From NCBI RefSeq assembly GCF_023156585.1, contig NZ_JALNMI010000002.1, forward strand, positions 352,479 through 416,478: DNA of 64,000 nt, written 5' to 3'. The position numbers and the translations under genes were made by a program. This document shows, one piece after another, positions 43,095 to 51,223 of this stretch. Below the pieces are notes generated by a model. That model ran no database searches. It saw only the letters and a list, made by a program, of their open reading frames with translations, and was not told the DNA's origin. Each line of letters begins with the position of its first letter. Position 1 is the stretch's first letter. This DNA comes from Subsaxibacter sp. CAU 1640 (GTDB taxonomy: Bacteria > Bacteroidota > Bacteroidia > Flavobacteriales > Flavobacteriaceae).

Positions 43095-43862
43095 TTATTC
43101 GTTTACTTTAGAAGTGTTAGCCATACCAAGGTCATCTTTTAAAACCACAGTATTATTGTTTGAATCATTATTTTCCAATTGTACTTGAGGTGGTTCTTTG
43201 TCACCTTCTTGTACAGTAGTTCCTTTCTTAACTTCTGGCTCATCACCTCCTGTCAACATTCCACCAAAACTCATAAAACCAATCGCCATCAATCCTGTGA
43301 TGATGAAGGTAATTCCCAAACCTCTTAATGCTGGTGGCACATTTGAATATCTGATTTTTTCACGAATGGCTGCAATTGCCAAAATAGCCAAAAACCAGCC
43401 TATTCCTGAACCAACTCCGTAGGTGGTAGCCAAACCTAATGATGGAATCTCACGAGATTGCATAAACAATGAACCTCCTAAAATTGCACAGTTAACCGCA
43501 ATCAATGGCAGGAAAATACCAAGTGAGTTGTACAATGAAGGTGAGAATTTCTCAACCACTATTTCTACCAATTGTACCATTGTTGCAATGGTAGCGATAA
43601 ACATAATGAACGAAAGAAAGCTCAAATCATAATCAGCATACTCTGCTCCCAACCATTTTAAAGCACCTGGTTGCAAAAGATACTGATCCAAAAGCCAGTT
43701 TAATGGTACAGTAATCGCCAACACGAAGATAACTGCAGCTCCAAGTCCAACTGCCGTGGAAACTTTCTTCGAAACCGCTAGGTAAGAACACATTCCAAGG
43801 AATGTCGCAAATACCATATTATCTATAAAGATTGATTTTAAAAATAATTCTAAATGTTCCAT
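43095..43862 (-). CDS. nqrE: Na+-translocating NADH:quinone reductase subunit E, with extended tail
   Basis: Membrane subunit that, with NqrD, holds an iron site in the membrane interior. 255 residues with six helices. The iron ligand cysteines are C25 (GMCSYL) and C125 (VNCAIL). After the last helix (about 180-200) comes a hydrophilic tail of about 50 residues ([20 protein letters not shown] and onward, rich in N, D and E) that the roughly 198-residue Vibrio NqrE lacks. The tail may be clade-specific. The 101-base gap before this gene is the largest in the operon and contains short repeats. Confidence 0.96.
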   Translation of the reverse strand: MEHLELFLKSIFIDNMVFATFLGMCSYLAVSKKVSTAVGLGAAVIFVLAITVPLNWLLDQYLLQPGALKWLGAEYADYDLSFLSFIMFIATIATMVQLVEIVVEKFSPSLYNSLGIFLPLIAVNCAILGGSLFMQSREIPSLGLATTYGVGSGIGWFLAILAIAAIREKIRYSNVPPALRGLGITFIITGLMAIGFMSFGGMLTGGDEPEVKKGTTVQEGDKEPPQVQLENNDSNNNTVVLKDDLGMANTSKVNE

Positions 43863-43924
43863 TTTTAAGTTATAAGTTTTAAGTACTTTGAGTGCCTAAA
43901 GTTATTTTTTATTGAGTTCAGCGC

Positions 43925-43963
43925 TTCATAACTGCTTACTGCTACTGATAACTGATCACTGGT
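43925..43963 (-). repeat. Degenerate CAGT heptad repeats in the nqrD-nqrE spacer
   Basis: On the minus strand five CAGT units occur at 6-7 base spacing (CAGTGATCAGTTATCAGTAG, then CAGTAAGCAGTTAT). A run of ACTT units at similar spacing follows nearer nqrE. Such degenerate 7-base repeats occur, from memory, in other flavobacterial spacers; their role is not known. Confidence 0.6.
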
Positions 43964-44608
43964 TTAGTCTTCGATTAATTCTTTATTCCTTGTTCTTTGC
44001 ACCCAAATAATGATACCTACCACAATCAATGCCATTGGAGACAATAACATAAAACCATTGTTTTCGTATCCTATCGCATACAAACCTTTCTTTTCGATTG
44101 GATCTCCCAAAACTGGAAAACCTAATAAAGTACCAGAACCTAATAATTCTCTAAAAAATCCAACAATAATCAATATTAAACCGTAACCTGCAGCATTTCC
44201 AATACCATCAAGGAAAGATCTCCAAGGGCCATTCGCCAAAGCAAAAGCTTCAAAACGTCCCATAATGATACAGTTGGTGATAATCAATCCAACAAATACC
44301 GAAAGCGTCTTACTCAATTCATAAGAGAATGCTTTCAAAACTTGGTCAACAATAATTACCAACGCAGCAACTACGACCAGCTGCACGATAATTCTAATTT
44401 TAGAAGGAATGATGTTTCTCATCAACGAAATTACCACATTACCTATTCCCAATACAGCCATTACAGAAATAGCCATTACTATTGATGCCTTTAATTGGGC
44501 TGTAATTGCCAGAGCTGAACAGATTCCCAAAACCTGAATGGTAATTGGGTTATTATCCGCTAGTGGATCTGTGATTAACTTGGCATCTTTTTTTGATAAA
44601 AGTCCCAT
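43964..44608 (-). CDS. nqrD: Na+-translocating NADH:quinone reductase subunit D
   Basis: 214-residue membrane subunit, a paralogue of NqrE in inverted topology, with six helices. Iron ligand cysteines are C30 (VLGICSAL) and C113 (ITNCIIMG). The length equals that of the Vibrio protein. It starts 4 bases after nqrC in the nqr operon. Confidence 0.97.
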   Translation of the reverse strand: MGLLSKKDAKLITDPLADNNPITIQVLGICSALAITAQLKASIVMAISVMAVLGIGNVVISLMRNIIPSKIRIIVQLVVVAALVIIVDQVLKAFSYELSKTLSVFVGLIITNCIIMGRFEAFALANGPWRSFLDGIGNAAGYGLILIIVGFFRELLGSGTLLGFPVLGDPIEKKGLYAIGYENNGFMLLSPMALIVVGIIIWVQRTRNKELIED

Positions 44609-44612
44609 ACAA

Positions 44613-45365
44613 TTAATTAGTTTTTAAATTATCGAAGTAAGGCTTGTAAAGTTTCAAATCGCTTTTGATCATCGCAGTAACACCATCACCTGTAATAGTA
44701 GCACCTGCAATGGCATCGACCTCGTTATCAGTTTTATTCTCGTTTTTTGGATCAGCATTTCCTTTGGCTACAGTAATTCCTTTAAAATTACCATTATCAT
44801 CCAATAAATGCTCGCCTTTGAAGTCGTCCATAAAGAAACGCTCTTTGATGTTAGCTCCTAAACCTGGTGTTTCACCTTTGTGGTCAAAATAAGCACCTTG
44901 TACCACCATATTTTTGTCAACAGAAACATATCCCCAGATAGCGTCCCAAAGACCTTTTCCGTAAATAGGAATCACATAATAGGTTTTACCGTCTTTTTCT
45001 CCAACAAATAAAGGTAAACGTCTTTTAGACGCATCACCTTTCGCAGAAGATTTCTCTTTTTTAATGTCTATCAAATACGCTTCATCATCTTCAGTCACCT
45101 TACCGTTTTCAATCACCAATTGCTGTGTAACGTATTTTGAAAAAGCTTCAGGCGCTTTGTCTGTAGAAATAAATACAGCGCTGCTTTCAGTATTATCATT
45201 TACATTCATAGCATACAAAATGTTCTGTTGCTTTTCTATGCGCTGATTTTCTGTGATTTTTGGCTTTAAAGATGAGGCTGTAAATGCTAACAACGCACCT
45301 ACTGCCAAAACCATCCCGATCGCAAATAATATAGTATATGAATTTTTATCTGTTCTGTTTTCCAT
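44613..45365 (-). CDS. nqrC: Na+-translocating NADH:quinone reductase subunit C
   Basis: 250-residue flavoprotein subunit with one N-terminal membrane helix (about 10-30) and a periplasmic FMN domain. The flavinylation motif DAIAGATIT has the acceptor threonine T223 and matches the ApbE target consensus (D-x-x-S/A/T-G-A-T). The GETPGLGA loop (165-172) is also conserved. FMN would be attached by the ApbE encoded about 5 kb downstream. It starts 2 bases after nqrB. Confidence 0.97.
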   Translation of the reverse strand: MENRTDKNSYTILFAIGMVLAVGALLAFTASSLKPKITENQRIEKQQNILYAMNVNDNTESSAVFISTDKAPEAFSKYVTQQLVIENGKVTEDDEAYLIDIKKEKSSAKGDASKRRLPLFVGEKDGKTYYVIPIYGKGLWDAIWGYVSVDKNMVVQGAYFDHKGETPGLGANIKERFFMDDFKGEHLLDDNGNFKGITVAKGNADPKNENKTDNEVDAIAGATITGDGVTAMIKSDLKLYKPYFDNLKTN

Positions 45366-45367
45366 CG

Positions 45368-46594
45368 TTAAGCAGTTTTTACTTTTAGACGTTTCATTCT
45401 TCTTTTCACATTTCCTTGCACCACGTAATGGTCAATAGTTGGAGCGAACACATTCATCAATAGGATGGCCAACATAACACCTTCCGGGTAAGCTGGGTTG
45501 AACACACGAATCAATATTGAAATAAATCCAATCAAAAATCCGTAAATCCATTTTCCTTTATTTGTTTGTGATGCTGTCACGGGATCGGTAGCCATAAAGA
45601 CTGTACCGAAAGCAAAACCGCCAATCAACAAGTGATGCCACCAAACTGTGCTCATCAAACCGTAAAACTTGCTGCTTTCTGTAATCCATCCAGAATTGAC
45701 AACGCCATTGAAGATTAATCCCATAGCCAACGCTCCTGCGACACAAGACACCATAATTCTCCAACTTCCAATTTTGGTAAAAATCAAGAACAAAGCTCCT
45801 AACAATATTAATACGGTCGATGTCTCACCAACAGAACCAGGAATCAATCCGAAGAACATATCCCAAGTTGAATAAGCAACTTCTTTTCCTTGAGCCAAAG
45901 CACCTAGAATGGTTTCACCAGAAATCGCGTCTAAATTTGAACCCGCAGCAATGGCCTGGTCTCTTTCAACCGCGCCATGCACCCAAACTTTATCTCCAGA
46001 CATCCATGTAGGATATGCGAAGAACAAAAATGCTCTGATGGTCAAAGCAGGATTTAAGATATTCATTCCAGTACCTCCAAAAACCTCTTTACCTATGACA
46101 ACACCAAAAGCTACAGCAACTGCAAGCATCCATAATGGCGTATCAACAGGCACAATCAAAGGCACTAACATTCCTGTTACCAAATAACCTTCCTCAACTT
46201 CATGCTTTTTGATGACTGCAAACATAAATTCGATGGCAAGACCTACTCCGTAAGACACAATTACAAGTGGCAATACTTTCCAAAGTCCAATGACAAGGTT
46301 ATCCCACGTCCAGAAGTTAGTAGTGTCAAAAAAACCTGTAGCTCTAGCAATTTCTCCCAACGCTACATGATGTTGATATCCTGCGTTGAACATTCCAAAA
46401 ATCAAACAAGGAATCATTGCCATAATGACTGTGTTCATTGTTCGCTTCAAATCGTCAGCTACTTTGATATGAGTTCCACCGTGTGTGGTTTCATTCGGTA
46501 AGTATAGAAAGGTATGGATTGCGTTAAACGCAGGAGCCATTTTGGTTCCTTTATACTTTTCTTTTAAGTTATGTAAACTATTTTTTAAACCCAT
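45368..46594 (-). CDS. nqrB: Na+-translocating NADH:quinone reductase subunit B
   Basis: 408-residue membrane subunit with about ten helices; it carries covalent FMN and riboflavin and forms the Na+ path. The expected FMN-acceptor motif lies at 222-228 and reads DAISGET, with the acceptor T228 kept but Glu in place of the near-invariant Ala of (S/T)GAT. The rest is normal: FNAGYQHH, EEGYLVTGMLVPLIVP, GTGMNILNPAL, and the C-terminal FAPTIDHYVVQGN. It follows nqrA by 55 bases. Confidence 0.96.
   Translation of the reverse strand: MGLKNSLHNLKEKYKGTKMAPAFNAIHTFLYLPNETTHGGTHIKVADDLKRTMNTVIMAMIPCLIFGMFNAGYQHHVALGEIARATGFFDTTNFWTWDNLVIGLWKVLPLVIVSYGVGLAIEFMFAVIKKHEVEEGYLVTGMLVPLIVPVDTPLWMLAVAVAFGVVIGKEVFGGTGMNILNPALTIRAFLFFAYPTWMSGDKVWVHGAVERDQAIAAGSNLDAISGETILGALAQGKEVAYSTWDMFFGLIPGSVGETSTVLILLGALFLIFTKIGSWRIMVSCVAGALAMGLIFNGVVNSGWITESSKFYGLMSTVWWHHLLIGGFAFGTVFMATDPVTASQTNKGKWIYGFLIGFISILIRVFNPAYPEGVMLAILLMNVFAPTIDHYVVQGNVKRRMKRLKVKTA
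45911..45931 (-). other. NqrB flavinylation site, variant motif
   Basis: Codons for D-A-I-S-G-E-T (residues 222-228). The acceptor threonine codon ACC is intact and the preceding codon GAA gives Glu where Ala is expected by the ApbE consensus. Confidence 0.65.
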
Positions 46595-46649
46595 TTTATA
46601 GTGTCTGTTTTTTAATCACTTTATATTTCAAATACTTTAGGAAATTAGA

Positions 46650-48005
46650 CTAACCTATTTCTTTTATCATTACATCCAAACCTTTTCTGATGATGGCCTG
46701 GTGTGGCTGCTTTGATACACAGATGAATTCTGTCAAGGCAAAATCTTCTGGAGCTACTTCATACATTCCCAACGCTTCCATTTCATCCAAATCTTGATAC
46801 ATACAAGCTTTCAACATTTGAAGTGGATACATATCCAATGGGAAAACCTCCTCGTAATTTCCAGTTAACACGAATGCTCTATGCTCACCATTGGTATTGG
46901 TATTCAAGTCATAGGATTTGTTTGGTGTCAACCAAGAAAAAGTCAACGCTCTTGAAGTAGATATCTTATTGAAAACTGGTTTATTCCATCCGAAGAATTC
47001 ATAATCATCGCCTTCAGGAATCACAGTAATCGTATTGCTGTAGTAATCTAAATATCCGTCAGGTTTTACTTGTTTTCCTGAAAGGATATTCCCAGAAATG
47101 ATACGGTCGTTCCCATTTTTATCAACGCCATTATCATACACCATAGTGGCAACCTCACTACCGATTTTAGTCACAAAATATCGTGGTTTTTTCACTGAAG
47201 AACCAGCCAATGCTACAATGCGCTCTGCATTGAATTTGCCTGTCAATAAAAGTTCACCAATGATTACCAAATCTTGCGCAGCAACGGTCCAAACCACTTC
47301 GCCTTTATTAACAGGATCGATTTTATTGATTTGGGTTCCAACATTTCCTGAAGGATGCGGACCTGATACTTTGTGCAAGGTGATGCCAGACAAACCCGCA
47401 AGTGGAGAGTTTGATTTTTTACCAACACTTACGTGTACTTTACCATCGGTCAATTTCCCCAAAGCCGTTACCGCTGCCTGCAATTCCGCTTCTTTCCCTT
47501 GCAACACGTAATCCAAATCTGCTGTTAAAGGAGCACTTGCATAGCCAGAAATAAAAATAGCTTTAGGCTTACGGTCAGTCATCGCTATAACGTCATAGGG
47601 ACGTTGTTTTATAAAGGGCCAGCAACCTGTTGCCAACAAATGTTTTTTAATCGCTTCTCCATTTGCTCCAGCAACATCAAACTTACTATTGTCTTGATAA
47701 ACCTGCTCTTTATCTGCTTGGATTTTAATGGCCAAAATTCTACGCTTCTCACCACGAGCAATGTCAATAACTTCCCCAGAAACAGGAGACGCAAACTTGA
47801 CTGACTCATTGGCTTTGTCATAAAATAAGGTTTCACCAGCTTTTACTTTGGCACCTTGCTTCGCGATTAATTTTGGAATAACACCGTGGAAATCTTCTGG
47901 TCTCACAGTATAAAAGTTACTGATAATGGCCTTTTCAGTGGTTTTTTCAGCTTCACCCTTTAACTTGATATCAAGACCCTTTTTAATCTTAATGTCGTTT
48001 GACAT
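46650..48005 (-). CDS. nqrA: Na+-translocating NADH:quinone reductase subunit A
   Basis: 451-residue peripheral subunit that binds quinone, on the cytoplasmic side. The family opening is IKIKKGLDIKLKGEA, followed by the DFHGVIPKLIAKQGAKVKAG biotinyl/lipoyl-like module. Later come the conserved HPSGNVGTQINKIDPVNKGE and GCWPFIKQRPYD. The C-terminal half has ECGLCEYICVSK replaced by a stretch ending ALTEFICVSKQPH. First gene of the nqr operon; a possible promoter lies at 48067-48074. Confidence 0.96.
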   Translation of the reverse strand: MSNDIKIKKGLDIKLKGEAEKTTEKAIISNFYTVRPEDFHGVIPKLIAKQGAKVKAGETLFYDKANESVKFASPVSGEVIDIARGEKRRILAIKIQADKEQVYQDNSKFDVAGANGEAIKKHLLATGCWPFIKQRPYDVIAMTDRKPKAIFISGYASAPLTADLDYVLQGKEAELQAAVTALGKLTDGKVHVSVGKKSNSPLAGLSGITLHKVSGPHPSGNVGTQINKIDPVNKGEVVWTVAAQDLVIIGELLLTGKFNAERIVALAGSSVKKPRYFVTKIGSEVATMVYDNGVDKNGNDRIISGNILSGKQVKPDGYLDYYSNTITVIPEGDDYEFFGWNKPVFNKISTSRALTFSWLTPNKSYDLNTNTNGEHRAFVLTGNYEEVFPLDMYPLQMLKACMYQDLDEMEALGMYEVAPEDFALTEFICVSKQPHQAIIRKGLDVMIKEIG

Positions 48006-48066
48006 ATTATAAATCTATTTGTTAATAGTCGAGGTAATCAGGATTGTTCCGATGGAAAAATCCGTG

Positions 48067-48074
48067 CAAATTTA
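48067..48074 (-). promoter_or_regulatory. -7 box for the nqr operon
   Basis: On the minus strand this reads TAAATTTG (TAnnTTTG), 61 bases before the nqrA start. A TTTG at 48102-48099 with a 24-base gap is a -33 candidate. Confidence 0.55.
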
Positions 48075-48240
48075 CTAAATATCACACTAATTTAATTTCA
48101 AATTTTTGCATATATTTTTTATTTATAATTGTTCTAAATAAAATATATTATGTATTTAATCGAAAAACGTTTTTCTATAACGTTTGAGTAAAATTTCAGG
48201 CACAAATTTTGTTTATATTTACAAATCAAACATTACTCAA

Positions 48241-49491
48241 ATGACATTAAAGTCCTTATCATTGTTTCTTTTCCTCATTGTTTCAATAACGATGCTTGGT
48301 CAAGTACAAGAAACCAATCCACCCAATTATATCAAAACCATCACCTTTAAGGGCAGTCAGCAGGAAAGCCAATTGCCGATTCTTCGATTGGGTGAACCTT
48401 TATTTCTGGAATTTGATGCGCTTAATGGTCGTGAAGAAGACTTTTACTATGTGATTGAGCATTTTAATTATGATTGGACACCATCACCTTTGGCGAAAGC
48501 TGAATATTTAAGAGGTTTTGATAACCAACGTATTTTCGACTATGAAAATTCATTCAACACCTATCAAACCTATTCGCATTACAGCTTAAGAATCCCTAAC
48601 CAACAAACGAAAGGCATCTTAAAATCTGGCAATTATATCATATCCATTTGGAATGACAATGATGAAATGATGTTCTCGCGCAAGTTTATGGTCTATGAAG
48701 AAGCTGTTAACGTAGGTGTCAGTATCAAACGCTCAAGGGACGTAAAATTCATTGAGCAGAAACAAACGGTTGATATTGTTATCGCAAACAACAATTTCAA
48801 TTTCAATAATCCGATGGAAACGGTCAAAACCCTTATCATTCAAAACAACAACCTCAACACAGCCATTACAGATGTAAAGCCACAATATATTTTGGGCAAT
48901 GAACTCACCTATAAATATGTATCTGAAACTAGTTTTTGGGCAGGAAATGAGTATAGATTTTTCGAAAATAAAGATGTGCGTGCTGCCAATGTAGGCGTTC
49001 AGTTTATTGATTTACAAGATATCTACCACAATTATTTGTTTTTAAACGGTAGTAGAGCCAATGCGCCTTACACTTATAATCCTGATATCAATGGAAATTT
49101 CGTAATTACGGCAATAGACAGAGAAAATGTGGCGATTGAAGCTGATTACACGATGATACATTACAAACTGTTCTATCCGTTGCTGAAAGAAGGCGAACGA
49201 CTGTATGTGTATGGAAATTTCAATAATTATGCGTTGGAACCTGAAAACCAAATGACCTACAACGAAGAAAGCAATGCCTATGAATGTGCTTTTAGAATGA
49301 AACAAGGATTTTATAATTACAAGTATGTAGTAGTCGAGAAAGATGGCACATTGAATGAAGGTGCAGTAAGTGGCGACTTTTGGCAAACTGAAAACAACTA
49401 TAAAGTGTTGGTTTATTATAAAGATTTAGGGGCACGTTTTGATAGATTGATTGGCGTTGGCGAGGCATCCTCTGTTGATATTTCAAATTAA
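48241..49491 (+). CDS. Type IX secretion Plug-type protein (DUF5103)
   Basis: 416 residues with a signal peptide (about 1-22, LSLFLFLIVSITMLGQ). The body matches DUF5103, the family of the Plug protein found in the structure of the SprA translocon of the type IX secretion system. Typical pieces are PPNYIKTITFK, EDFYYVIEHFNYDWTPSPLAKAEYL, GILKSGNYIISIWN and SRKFMVYEE. By homology it would close the periplasmic side of the SprA channel when no cargo is engaged. The ATG at 48241 is chosen over a TTG at 48184, which would put 19 extra residues before the signal peptide. It is not next to other T9SS genes here. Confidence 0.88.
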   Translation: MTLKSLSLFLFLIVSITMLGQVQETNPPNYIKTITFKGSQQESQLPILRLGEPLFLEFDALNGREEDFYYVIEHFNYDWTPSPLAKAEYLRGFDNQRIFDYENSFNTYQTYSHYSLRIPNQQTKGILKSGNYIISIWNDNDEMMFSRKFMVYEEAVNVGVSIKRSRDVKFIEQKQTVDIVIANNNFNFNNPMETVKTLIIQNNNLNTAITDVKPQYILGNELTYKYVSETSFWAGNEYRFFENKDVRAANVGVQFIDLQDIYHNYLFLNGSRANAPYTYNPDINGNFVITAIDRENVAIEADYTMIHYKLFYPLLKEGERLYVYGNFNNYALEPENQMTYNEESNAYECAFRMKQGFYNYKYVVVEKDGTLNEGAVSGDFWQTENNYKVLVYYKDLGARFDRLIGVGEASSVDISN

Positions 49492-49675
49492 AATCGACAT
49501 TCTCATTAAAACAGGGAAGAAAATTGCAATTGCTGATATCAAATGAAGACTCAAACTAAATTATTATATCCAATTAAATGAGCGATAAAAACTGTTAAAA
49601 ATCGAATATTCAGATTGGAAATGCTCGAAAGTCTCAAAAAAATTTTATATTTATCAAAAATCGCTGAATTCCCAC
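49492..49675. other. Spacer between the Plug-type gene and apaG
   Basis: 184 bases, AT-rich. I see no promoter box of good quality, no terminator and no repeat. Confidence 0.4.
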
Positions 49676-50062
49676 ATGGTACAACAAGTAACAAGCGGCA
49701 TTAGAATTTCCGTTGAGACAACTTTTGAAGGCACATTTTATAAAAACTATAAGGTGCATTTTGCTTTTGGATATAAGGTCACCATTGAAAATCAATCCAA
49801 AGATTCGGTTCAACTGAACTCAAGACATTGGAGGGTTTTGGATGCACTTAATAACATTGAAATCATTGAGGGAGAAGGTGTCATTGGTAAAAAACCAGTG
49901 CTGAAACCTGGTGAGTCGCACACCTACACTTCTGGTTGTTTGCTGACCTCACCTTTTGGAGCGATGCAAGGTCATTATAATATGGTCAATTTTACAAACA
50001 CCAACAAATTCAAAGTATATATTCCAACATTCAAGTTGAGTGCTCCTTTTGCGCTGAACTAG
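49676..50062 (+). CDS. apaG: ApaG protein
   Basis: 128-residue single-domain protein of the ApaG/DUF525 family, a fibronectin-like beta-sandwich. Landmarks are GIRISVETTFEG, FGYKVTIENQSKDSVQLNSRHWRVLDA, EGVIGKKPVLKPGESHTYTSGC and SPFGAMQGHYNM. ApaG is linked to Co2+/Mg2+ resistance in enterics, but its molecular role is not settled. Its last 32 bases overlap the end of the convergent gene on the minus strand. Confidence 0.95.
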   Translation: MVQQVTSGIRISVETTFEGTFYKNYKVHFAFGYKVTIENQSKDSVQLNSRHWRVLDALNNIEIIEGEGVIGKKPVLKPGESHTYTSGCLLTSPFGAMQGHYNMVNFTNTNKFKVYIPTFKLSAPFALN

Positions 50063-51065
50063 AATCTTCATTTTTTCTGATAAAATCAAATCGATAGTCG
50101 GTTCCATTCTGTTTTACATAAAAGAAACTGCAATTCGAATATTGTATAAACTGGTGCGGTATGCTCATATCAAAACCTTCCTTATCAATTTTATAAATAC
50201 CATCTACATCAATATGTCCATCAGGGGAAATACGTCTAAATCGATATTCATCAACATATTGTAAATCATACAACTCAAACCAAGCGCCAGCCGCAATTCC
50301 TGACAACCATTGCGCATGTTCACCTTTGACATCATTATGCTTTGGTTTTAAAGTCCCGACAAAATTGGGCTGATGATTTGATAATTTATCGAGAAACAAA
50401 CGTCTATTTTCTTTAGAAACCGATGATTTAAAAATCCCAATCTCACCTGCTTCAGACACCTCAAAAACTTCTTCCTCTGTATTCGCAATCACGACGTTTC
50501 CGATAGTGCTGGGTGTAAACAATTTGGAGCGAGCCAATTTCCTCTTAATGGTTTTATCAGTAGTACCAGCAATCAAACTGTCCGTCACAAAACGTGCACA
50601 ATTACAAGCATTCTTGATGAAAGCCGCATATCTGAGAAAATGTCTATTCTGCATCATCGTGATATACTTTCGGGATTTTTGATAATTGATGGCCTTGCAA
50701 ACAGATGCATAAAGTGTTCCATCACCATGCGTTTTCTTTGGATTCGTTGCGAGAAATTTCAATATGTCATTCAAATTAGTGATGATACCATTTTGAATCT
50801 CTGCTTGAATTGGAAAATCAAGTTCATGGTCAGTATCTTTTCCTCGAACTCTTCCGTAAGGTTCGGGAGTGATGTATCGTCCGAAATCGTGGTATTCCAA
50901 GATGCCTGTTTGTCTATCAATCAAAACCAATGCGGCATGACCAGCTCGCACATAGTCCTTTTTCCCAATTCCAAAATAACGCATATAGGGCGAGTACCAT
51001 TCATCGGCTACCATCACAATTGTTTCAGGATAGGCTAATGTCAATATAATTCCTGTGTTCTCCAT
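50031..51065 (-). CDS. LRAT/NlpC-P60-like protein of unknown function
   Basis: 344 residues, no signal peptide. The N-terminal half looks like a circularly permuted papain-like domain. H43 sits in VRAGHAALVLID and H59 in ILEYHDFGRY, and C156 in NCARFVTDSL is very like the NCEHFV motif of LRAT-type acyltransferases and permuted NlpC/P60 proteins. The C-terminal 150 residues (from about 190) have no recognised fold. Homologues are probably limited to Bacteroidota (possibly DUF6695; not certain). A thiol hydrolase or acyltransferase is inferred from the motif only. It converges on apaG with a 32-base overlap. Confidence 0.78.
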   Translation of the reverse strand: MENTGIILTLAYPETIVMVADEWYSPYMRYFGIGKKDYVRAGHAALVLIDRQTGILEYHDFGRYITPEPYGRVRGKDTDHELDFPIQAEIQNGIITNLNDILKFLATNPKKTHGDGTLYASVCKAINYQKSRKYITMMQNRHFLRYAAFIKNACNCARFVTDSLIAGTTDKTIKRKLARSKLFTPSTIGNVVIANTEEEVFEVSEAGEIGIFKSSVSKENRRLFLDKLSNHQPNFVGTLKPKHNDVKGEHAQWLSGIAAGAWFELYDLQYVDEYRFRRISPDGHIDVDGIYKIDKEGFDMSIPHQFIQYSNCSFFYVKQNGTDYRFDFIRKNEDSSSAQKEHST

Positions 51066-51178
51066 TCAAAATTGATTGGTTATATGCAGACAATTTAAAG
51101 GTAGCAACTTACGAAAAAATATACTTTCAACATCCATATTGAAACCATTCATCAGAAGTTAAAGCCAACTAAATTTTG

Positions 51179-51186
51179 TACCTTTG
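51179..51186 (+). promoter_or_regulatory. -7 box for pruA
   Basis: TACCTTTG, a perfect TAnnTTTG match, 38 bases before the ATG at 51224. It lies inside any longer reading frame and so supports the ATG start. Confidence 0.68.
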
Positions 51187-51223
51187 CATCTCAAAATTTC
51201 AAACTTTTAAAAGCAACAAACAT

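Noticed and set aside
46202-46501. Plus-strand frames across the nqrB gene
   Set aside because: Several long frames run antisense to nqr genes, none with a signal, domain or promoter.
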